This document shows positions 11,601 to 19,400 of a stretch of 64,000 nt of DNA, piece after piece. This stretch comes from Pteria penguin. Taxonomy: Eukaryota > Mollusca > Bivalvia > Pterioida > Pteriidae. Every line of letters starts with the position of its first letter. Within the stretch, counting starts at the first letter, position 1. The stretch is from NCBI GenBank assembly GCA_035048485.1, contig CM068590.1, positions 620,001 to 684,000 on the forward strand, written 5' to 3'. Made by a program: the position numbers and the translations under genes. The notes beneath the pieces are model-generated. The model was not told where the DNA came from, did not search any database, and saw nothing but the letters and a program-made list of their open reading frames with translations.

Positions 11601-13154
11601 CGAGCGGATGGACAGACAGACAGACACACGGACATGACACCAACTATATGCTCCCCCGAAATTTTTCGGGGAGCATAAAAAGGAAATATTTCCAATCATG
11701 TTCATTTTCTAATTTTGAAGTAAGAAGCCTATTACCAAACAAACCATTTTCGTCAGAACTTTCATTATGAAGTCACGGTAAATGATATCATAATCATATG
11801 ACGTGAATTTGAGTGTCGAAAGTCACATGTCTAGTATTGCCCTTACACCATGTAAAAGTAGAGGAGACTATATTGAGATAAAACAAAACTCTATCCTTCC
11901 TACTGACAGTACTATTCTGACATGCTGTAACTCATTACAGAAAGAATAGATTTATATATCTTCAGTGTTTTCCCAACAAAAATGAAGTAGCATGCTAAAA
12001 TTTTTCAGTATAAGTGGCAAGAATGTAACAATGTCGCATGGCGGGACAGCAAAGCCCTCTTTTGTTTTTGTCTGATTGGTTGTTTTATTTTCTTTAAATA
12101 GTCTGTCGCAAATACATGAATAGTCAGCATTACTGCCATCTGCTGGGACTTGTGGAAAACTCTTTATCTTGGTACCCCTGTTTTATTCAAAGTCTCATCC
12201 AAAGACAGGCAACTGAAAGAGCCCAATCGAGCCAAGCTTGTTATCAACTGATGGAACTGGTACCATGGTTACTCGAAAGGTTTATACAAACTCTGGGTCG
12301 ACATATTTAATTCAATTTCTATTGTTTGGTTTGTATATATTTCTAATTCTTTTGCAAGTATTTCAGTGCTGTGATAATATTTTATGTTGTAGTATTTTGT
12401 AATAATCATTTGTAGGAGCTCTACAGATCTCAAGTTATCTGTTATTTAAGAAATAACAATTAACTACCTAGCTGTGGTCTATTGTCCAGTAATTCCCGCG
12501 TGAAAGCAAATGACAGTCTAAGCTTTCTATGGAGGAATACTGCCCGATTACCAAAGGAGACTAAAATCCAATGCTACAAGAAACTAGTCCGACCCATCCT
12601 GGAATATGCCTCACCAGTATGGGATCCACACATAGCTCACAATATCAATTAACATTGAAAAGGTATAGTGAAGAGCAGCTAGATTTGTCTCCTGTGACTA
12701 CAAAGTCACCAGTAGTTCCAGTGAGATCATTCAAAACTTGGAGTGACCAACACTACATAAGATTAAGAGAAGTGAAATGCCAAACTATTCATAGGGAGAA
12801 AATCTCAAGTCATATTAAAATTAGTACTATTATCAATTCCAAACAATTTTTTTCACTTTGTTTCCATTATTAGAAACTACTGTACCGAGTAGCCTCAGTA
12901 GGTCCTACTCGGCTACATTAATTTTGCAGTTCGCATAAGTTATGCCATAACCACTGAACCAGGCAGGAATAATTATAATAAAATGCATTTATCGTAATTC
13001 TTAAATTAGGGATTAAATGAAGATTTCATTACCCAACAGCTATTCATATCGTAAAGAAAGACACCTACAAACATATCTGGCCACGAATCACTCCCTCTGG
13101 TGCAAGCAAACGAGAGCAGAGACGAAGAAATCGCAAGTTGGATAAACGGGACAT
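2675..13154 (-). CDS. MMAB: Cob(I)alamin adenosyltransferase, mitochondrial (complete, 8 coding exons)
   Basis: Transfers the 5'-deoxyadenosyl group of ATP to cob(I)alamin, making adenosylcobalamin for methylmalonyl-CoA mutase in mitochondria. Coding exons on the minus strand, in order: 13154-13069, 10750-10695, 10532-10439, 8693-8636, 5244-5184, 4873-4776, 3685-3621, 2846-2675. Phases agree throughout, giving 229 aa against about 250 in human. Visible PduO-type signatures are [10 protein letters not shown] (39-48), [11 protein letters not shown] (around 69-79), CRRAERR (167-173) and [15 protein letters not shown] (192-206). Residues 1-28 are rich in Arg/Leu/Ser with one acidic residue, a typical mitochondrial presequence. 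Exon 7 leaves through a GC donor. It is divergent from MVK across a 269-bp gap. Introns are filled with repeats; none breaks the frame. Confidence 0.93.
3410..3620. repeat. Degenerate ~63-bp tandem repeat starting at the MMAB intron-7 donor
   Basis: About three copies of a unit containing AAAACACTTCCCTA, then CCAACCCTAACTTCACA, then GAACC..TTCCTT. The last copy runs into the exon 7 donor (AAAACACTTGC|CTTCGC on the plus strand), so on the coding strand each unit carries a near-copy of the first bases of the intron. Confidence 0.6.
3621..3685 (-). CDS. MMAB: MMAB exon 7 with a GC-AG intron donor
   Basis: This 65-nt exon encodes [21 protein letters not shown] plus two bases. The next coding exon begins A-GTA-GTG, so the frame requires cutting at GCGAAG|GCAAGTG. 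That is the consensus of the minor GC-AG class processed by the major spliceosome. The nearby GT (CAA|GTG) would put the last exon out of frame. Confidence 0.85.
4033..4709. repeat. 17-bp minisatellite in MMAB intron 6
   Basis: About 39 degenerate copies of a 17-bp unit of the type ACCTCTGTATAAAGGGC. Because 17 is not a multiple of 3, the apparent protein on the minus strand cycles through three frames every 51 bp; it is not a gene. It lies between MMAB exons 6 and 7. Confidence 0.9.
5184..5244 (-). CDS. MMAB: MMAB exon 5
   Basis: A 61-nt exon encoding [20 protein letters not shown] plus one base, aligning with the family segment ending in ...LATP.SS. The acceptor is GGACAG at 5250-5245 and the donor ATTA|GTGAGT at 5184/5183. 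Its acceptor is the template of the neighbouring 49-bp array. Confidence 0.88.
5245..5620. repeat. 49-bp minisatellite built on the MMAB exon-5 acceptor
   Basis: About 7.5 copies of a 49-bp unit. On the coding (minus) strand each unit reads ATTTCTATTGGACAG|GTAC, identical or nearly identical to the real 3' splice site and first four bases of exon 5 (boundary 5245/5244). The array therefore duplicates the acceptor itself and abuts the exon. Confidence 0.85.
6202..6582. repeat. Dispersed repeat, copy 1 (other copy 16667-17023)
   Basis: Matches the copy in MVK intron 3 over most of its length: TAATTTTACATGTAA-type start, AAATATAAAACATGTTTGA, AAATGATAAGGAATGA, and an end in ATTCATTCC. Inside, 6430-6465 and 6541-6580 form an imperfect inverted pair. 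No coding frame. Confidence 0.7.
6752..6857. repeat. 106-bp foldback (about 49-bp arms)
   Basis: Left arm from 6752 (ACAACAAAACACTCGAATGT...) is the complement of the right arm ending at 6857 (...ACATTCGAGTGTTTTGTTGT). There are a few mismatches near the GC-rich centre and a short AAGTGG loop. It lies inside the larger inverted-repeat element. Confidence 0.85.
7077..8635. repeat. Rest of MMAB intron 4: no gene; ~55-bp tandem repeat at 7875-8110
   Basis: 7230-7330 looks like the tail of a bivalve-type dispersed repeat (GGATGGACAAGCAGACGGAGGG). At 7875-8110 about four copies of a 55-bp unit recur (GATGAGGATTTTATAGGTCA then TGACTATGCATACATTGGAT). Nothing else recognisable. Confidence 0.6.
9432..9716. 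repeat. 21-bp minisatellite in MMAB intron 3
   Basis: About 13 copies of a unit such as ATGCCCAGATTATTTCACA. The unit is a multiple of three, so a spurious open frame reading MPRLFH repeats arises. Just left, 9140-9240 has short TATGGTGCTGGGCAATG repeats. Confidence 0.85.
9735..10300. repeat. Degenerate ~40-bp tandem repeat in MMAB intron 3
   Basis: Recurring CTCTGGGCCTTGGGCTGTCA followed by GGGACTAGAACACAGAC, with many indels. Non-coding; it ends about 140 bp before exon 3 (10439-10532). Confidence 0.65.
10905..11680. repeat. Dispersed TGACCTTGACCT-type repeat with hairpin tail
   Basis: Several diverged ~180-bp subunits (GACCTTGACCTTTCAAAAATGA, TTTGTCCAAAAGC, GATCAAATTTGATGAAAG) run into a GGATGGACAGACAGACAGAC tail. 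They end in a stem-loop at about 11648-11679 (TATGCTCCCCCGAAA / TTTCGGGGAGCATA). This arrangement is common in molluscan interspersed repeats. It sits in MMAB intron 1. Confidence 0.65.
12485..12830 (+). pseudogene. Fragment of a non-LTR retrotransposon reverse transcriptase (3' end)
   Basis: The plus strand reads [20 protein letters not shown]..., [17 protein letters not shown], then after a frameshift LKR...[13 protein letters not shown]. This is the conserved C-terminal region after the RT domain of Jockey/CR1-like LINEs ([13 protein letters not shown]). It is broken by small indels and has no 5' part. It is inserted antisense in MMAB intron 1. Clade assignment is from memory of the motif only. 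Confidence 0.75.
13069..13154 (-). CDS. MMAB: MMAB exon 1: start codon and mitochondrial presequence
   Basis: ATG at 13154-13152 opens 28 codons plus two bases ([20 protein letters not shown]...). The donor must be TT|GTAGGT at 13069/13068, because reading on meets TAG at once. The two carried bases plus the A of exon 2 make a Leu codon, leading into [18 protein letters not shown]. The Arg spacing and near absence of acidic residues fit an amphipathic import helix. Confidence 0.8.
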
Positions 13155-13423
13155 GTCGTCAAAATGAAAGTGAAAGTACAATAGGTTTGGTATAAAAGAA
13201 TTTCTCGTTCATACTTGTTTGAGAAATTCTTGATGAAATTAAGATATTTCAGAGCTTAATTTAACCTGAATTTATTCAACGTCATTTATAAATGTATGAA
13301 ATAATATTCATTTTCTGCAATTTCGATTTTACACGGAAAGCACTTTTCTTACTCTTTCTATTCCGGTACCGGTATTCTACTGTTACAAGCATTTACTTAA
13401 GACTTCCATGCTGTCTTTGCATC
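13155..13423. promoter_or_regulatory. Shared bidirectional promoter between MMAB and MVK
   Basis: Only 269 bp separate the two divergent start codons, so both 5' UTRs and core promoters must lie here or in undetected 5' exons. Visible elements are a perfect 11-bp inverted repeat (13196-13231), a CCGGTACCGG palindrome at 13363-13372 and an ACGTCA half-site near 13280. I see no clear sterol regulatory element, no CpG-rich island and no good TATA box. In vertebrates this gene pair also shares a promoter, controlled by SREBP-2; whether that regulation holds here cannot be told. Confidence 0.7.
13196..13231. promoter_or_regulatory. Perfect 11-bp inverted repeat in the shared promoter
   Basis: AAGAATTTCTC at 13196-13206 and GAGAAATTCTT at 13221-13231 are exact complements separated by 14 bp. 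It lies 42 bp upstream of the MMAB ATG. It could be a dimeric factor site or a hairpin in the MMAB 5' UTR. Confidence 0.55.
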
Positions 13424-16400
13424 ATGGACAGTATTACAATTTCGGCTCCGGGAAAAGTTATTCTTCACGGTGAACATGCTGTTGTGTATGGCAAGGTAAC
13501 TTGCAGTAGCAGAGACACTACAAAAATAACTCTGCTTCAAGTAAAATCTAATGGAAAATGGGGGGGTTGGTTGTAGGTTTTCAGCCAAGCATGAACCAAT
13601 AAAACTGGACTAAATGTAATCCAGTTACTGGGTTGCTCCCACTACCAGTATGTCGCATACCAGAGACCTAAACCAGTGCCATTTCATACCAGGAGATTAC
13701 CTGCAAAGTATATGCAACCAGTATAATGGGGGTTCACCGTCAATTTGATGCAGTCCTATTTTAAGACTTGCGGAGAATAAAACATTTTCCCACAAAATTG
13801 ACATCAAGAACAATACAATGTTGCCGTGACGTCATAACCAATCACTCTAATAACCCTTAAGTTTCTCATGATATAGGTTTTGGTGCATGGTAGAGCAGTT
13901 TGCATGTGTATTTGCGAAATAACGGCTGTTTCTCTTGGTTATTTGAGACTTTAAAAGTAATTTGAAATAGTTTTCTCAGCAAACACCCCACAATCAGTCT
14001 GTCAGTCTTTCACTTCAACATACTATGGTCAACCTTGAAATGGTATAAGCAAGACAGCTGGATTATTCAGTATACTTCAGTGAGTATATTCAGGGAAAAG
14101 TGGTGTTCCACCTTCATAAGAAACCAACTTTTACCCTTCATGGTAAAATCAAAACAGCAATCATACTCAATTGAACAAGTTAGAGTCTTAGGCCAGAGGT
14201 ATAATGTATTAAATGAAAATGGACAGATCCATTGAAAGGTTGGGGTTTTAACTTTTTTAAATGTAACAGGCAAGGTGAAGGTTGTGGTCAGACTCTTGAA
14301 TTGAACTCAGAACCTCATACTTTCAGACCAGACTCTTTTCAAACATAGTTCTATCAGTGCAGATATGTATTATCGTACCGTGGACGGCACTTAAAGTCTG
14401 CTAAAATGTGAATCTTTCTAAAATAAGTATTCACACAGTAAATTAATTGTTATATATACATTGTGAATGATATTGCATGATTCACAATGTTAGTTAGCTT
14501 GTTCAATCTGAAGTTGATCTTTCTTCCCACCAGATGGCACTAGCATCAAGCTTAGACCTGCGGTGTACATTGAGAATGCGGTCCACCAACAATGGTAAAG
14601 TCTGGTTACGCTTTCCAGATGTGGAGGTTGACAGAACATTTGACATTGAAATGATAAAAGAAATACCGAATCTCCAACTTACAGGTACAGGGACTAATAC
14701 ATGTACTTAACAACAAAGTAGATATGTTACAGTCTGTAATGATATTACATCCTGTAGGTACACTAATTAAAATGTACAGGCCTAGGTGTTATAACTTGAT
14801 ACATTGTACTGGTGTTATAACTTGATATATTGTACAGGTGTTTTAGCTTGATACATTGTACAGGTGTTATAACTTGATACATTGTACAGGTGTTGTAACT
14901 TGATACATTGTACAGGTGTTTTAGCTTGATACATTGTACAGGTGTTATAACTTGATACATTGTACAGGTGTTTTAATTTAAAGCATTGTACAGGTGTGGC
15001 ACTTTCACAAAAGTAATCCTTTAACTAAGTCAGCATCTAATGAATATTTAAAATGTGAAAGGAAAAAAAAAAAATAAATTTCCATCTACAGTCTGTACAC
15101 ATTCATCGACTCCTTATAATGTACCATGAAAATGGTAACCAGAGGCAACCAATATGCCATGATGATAATATAATTCAGAAAGACTTTAATGAGATGTGTA
15201 CGGACAAACACCATTCATAAACCACTGGTTCGAGATTCTCTGCCCTTCTCCCACTTTTAAAATGGGTTTGTCCCAAAAACCGCTGATATCAAAAGTGGGA
15301 GAAGGGCAGAGAATCTCAGACTAATAAAACACCTATACCAAATACCAACAACAAAACAGGTTGTTATGCCTTTTGATTAACCACCAAACATAGCAATTTA
15401 CTTCCTTTATAACAAGCAAATTAAGGGTGGATTCCATCAAGTTTCCTTGTAAGATTGCAACTTTCATTTTTTTTTCTTTTTGAAAAGCCATAACAATCAT
15501 CTAAAAATTTATCTTTACAGATCAAACGCAAGAAGCAGATTTAGAATGTATCAAACATTTAACTGAATCAGATAATCGTAAAGCTAACGCTGCAGTCGTG
15601 ACATTTTTATATTTGTACCTGGCACTTGGTCAAGACAAAAAGTATGTCCTTTATGTGTATGTCACTAAATACATGTATCTTAATGTGTATTAGACACCCT
15701 GCAAACAAAGTTTGAGGGGGTAGATAGAATCACCCTGTTCTTCTGTCTGTCCAGTTAAGAAGTTTAACAAAGCAAGTTTCTCAAAATGTACAAGTGGAAC
15801 ATCCATTACACTTATACCAGTGATGTATCTTGGTATGAATTATTGTATGTATTAACCTATCTTGTCACAGGGGGTATTTGTCCATTTAGGACAGCTCTAG
15901 TTCAGACTTCTTGTAAATACATAATTATATTTTATTCAGAAAACATTTATTTAGGTAAAAATGTTATCATACCTGTTTTCACTCCTCCCTTCTTATTTAC
16001 CTATTTTTTGAAAATATACTTGTACCATAGCCACATTTAATTTCATTTGATATTTAATAAAGATCATGTAAAAACTTTTGTAGTAATAACTGTGACTTTT
16101 TGCTGTTCTTGTGCAGTCAATGAAGACTGTATACTTTGCTTAATAGACTATTTCCCAGCTATATCCAAACTACGGACATTGCATACTTTGGCGATATTTT
16201 ATTTATGGCGTAATATTCTTATCTTTGGATACATAACGTCAGTGCTTCTACCAAGTATGACGTCACAATCAGTTGTCCGTAGTCTTTCATGTTCAATCAA
16301 GGTTTTTAACAGTGCTTGCCGGTTACTTGAAAATAGCCTATTGTTACCAATGAAACAGGGTTGTGTCATGATCCTCTTCCAAGGTCATATTTCCAAGGTC

Positions 16401-19400
16401 AGTTTCTCACCATGAACCAATGACCAGAATTATTGCCTTATCCATAAGACCTTACATTTTATACAGCTCTGCTTCATACATCATTTAAGCGATACCCATG
16501 AAAGGAAGGTATGTTGACCTTGACCCAGGATTATATCTTCAAGGTCAAGGTCATAGTAACCTATGTCTAAATGTGTCGTTGTATGGCTTTGCTGACACTT
16601 GGGGTATTTAATTGTCCCATTAGGACTGCTCTAGTTTGAATTTCATGTATATAACACACTACAATCATTTAATTTTACATGTAATATACATTTTGATTTG
16701 TTTAAAAATCAGTGGTATATTTCATCCAAGAAATTTCCTGCGTTTTCATAACTGTGACGTCAATATTCACACCACCGCTGCAGAAATTTAGAGATGTTGA
16801 GAAATAGTACAGACATAACGTACCGATTTCAGAGAATATAAAACATGTTTGAAAGGAATTAAATGATAAGGAATGAATCTAATGTGTTTATCATTGGATG
16901 GAGGTATACCACCAAAAAAAGGACAGAAAACTTACGTAGTATGCGCTCAATGATGCATTTTCCATCCTCTCTTTTTTTTTGTAGTATACCTCCATTGGAC
17001 GAAAAAAAATTCATTCCGTAATTATTGGATTATGCCATTTTATTTCCAGGCTTTACCCATCCTTGGAGGTTTCTGTAACATCAGGTCTCCCAGTGGGTGC
17101 TGGACTAGGCTCCTCAGCCAGTTTCTCTGTCTGTACATCAGCTGCCCTCCTCTGTTTGTATAAGGACATCCCATCTCCTTCTATCTCTGTCCATCCATCC
17201 AGAACAGATAACCAATCAAATTCCAATTGTATGACCAGCTCAACTGACCAATCAAACAACAGCTGTATGACTTGCACAACTGACCAATCAAAACGTAGTC
17301 CAATAATTTGTTTGGATAACCAATCAGAGAGCAGATATTTCACCTGGACCAAGGACATGTTGGACATCATAAACAAGTGGGCCTTCCTGGGAGAGAAGAT
17401 TATCCATGGCAAACCTTCAGGAGTAGATAATTCTGTTGCAACTCATGGTAAAATATAAATTTCCTATATGATTAAAGTGTCTGTGCCTATTATTATGGGA
17501 TTCAAGGACATAAAAATTTTGTCTGTCAGTTTATCTGTCAGTTTATCTGTCTAGATCTGTTTGCAAGCTTCAACATTGGCTGTAGCTTTTAAACTGTGAG
17601 TTACAGGCAACAGATATTAGATACAAAACTTTTTTTTCACTTGATGACCTTGACCTTGGCTTTTCATCCACTTTACACAAGTAGCAATGATCATAGACTT
17701 TTGACTTTGAAATATTGAAATATTTCTTGGTATTGTTACAGCCTGGAGAAGTTGATATTTCACTTATGCACTTTTGCCACTAATTTTGTATTTCCAGAAA
17801 AATTCATATACATAAAATTTATAACAGATATTTGTTTATGATATTATACATTGAAAAAGTGCATACATCTGCCATCCACATTCCAGGATCTTTTTGCCTT
17901 ATTCAAGTGAAATGACACTCAGGGCATTTATGTTTCATACACCTATTCTAATATTTTCAGGTGGTGCCATTACGTTTCAGAGTGGTGAAATAAAAACCAT
18001 AGACAGGTTAGACTAACATTGTGATGAAAATCACACCACTGTGTATATGGAAAATGTCTTCATTAATGAAGGAATAAATTTTCAAGTATTTATCTTTATA
18101 GTATTTCATGAAGAAAATTATGAAATTGAAAAACATCTTTGGATTATAATGCGTATTTTAAGAGAAATGATATGCATTTCATAGAGTATACGGACAGATT
18201 TTTGTGGTATTTTATGTAAGGACTATAACTTGAAAATGTGAGATGTGAAAAGAGTTTTCCACACATTTTGTACACAATTGAATACATATTCCGAAGTAAC
18301 AAAAAAAATGAGAAATATTTAGAATAGTAAAATGATTCACAGTAGAACTATTTCATAGCAAACATAATCGCAATGAAAAGAATAATTATTGTAATAAATT
18401 TTCTGTGTCAATATTTGCCATTATCATTTGCATTCTGATCTGTTTACAGCAGTTGGCCAAGTGTCAGAGTTTTACTTATCAACACCAAGGTCCCTCGAAG
18501 CACCAAGGAGTTGGTGGCAAAAGTCAAGGAATCTTATCAAAGGGTAAGGCAATAGTCAAGGAATCTTATCAAAGGGTAAGGCAATAGTCAAGGAATCTTA
18601 TCAAAAGGTAAGGCAAGTGTCAAGAAATCTTATTAACAACAAGGTCCCTCGAATCACCAAGGAGTTGGTGGCAAAAGTCAAGGAACCTTATCAAAAGGCA
18701 AGGCAATAGTCAAGGACTCTTATCAAAAGGCAAGGCAATAGTCAGGGAATCTTATCAAAGGGTAAGGCAATAGTCAAGGAATCTTAACAAAAGGTAAGGC
18801 AGTAGTCAAGGAATCTTATCAAAAGGTAAAGCAAAAGTCAAGGAACCTTATCAAAAGGTAAGGCAATAGTCGGGGAATCTTATCAAAAGGTGGGGCAACA
18901 GACAGGGAATCTTATCAAAAGGTAAGACAAAAGTCAAAGAATCTTATCAAGGTAAGGCAAAAGTCAAGGAATCTTATCAAAGGGTAAGGCAATAGTCAAG
19001 AAATCTTATCAAAAGGTAAGGCAAAAGTCAAGGAATCTTATCAAAAGGTAAGGCAGTAGTCAAGGAATCATATCAAAAGGTAAGGCAAAAGTCAAGGAAC
19101 CTTATCAAAAGGTAAGGCAATAGTCAGGGAATCTTATCAAAGGGTAAGGCAATAATCAAGGAACCTTATCAAAAGGTAAGGCAATAGTCAAGGAATCTTA
19201 TCAAAAGGTCAGACAAAAGTCAAAGAATCTTATCAAGGTAAGGCAAAAGTCAAGGAATCTTATCAAAGGGTAAGGCAGTAGTCAAGGAATCTTATCAAAA
19301 GGTAAGGCAAAAGTCAAGGAATCTTATCAAATGGTAAGGTAAAAGTCAAGGAATCTTATCAAAGGATAAGGCAATAGTCATGGAATCTTATCAAAAGGTA

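Noticed and set aside
11579..11770. Frame spanning GGACAGACAGACAGAC
   Set aside because: Tail of a dispersed repeat ending in a stem-loop; not conserved coding.
12571..12873. 100-residue plus-strand frame as a gene
   Set aside because: Part of it is a frameshifted LINE reverse-transcriptase remnant; the start codon is internal to that remnant.
13155..13423. Sterol regulatory element in the MMAB-MVK promoter
   Set aside because: No convincing TCACNCCAC-type site was found by eye; claiming SREBP control would be transfer from vertebrates only.
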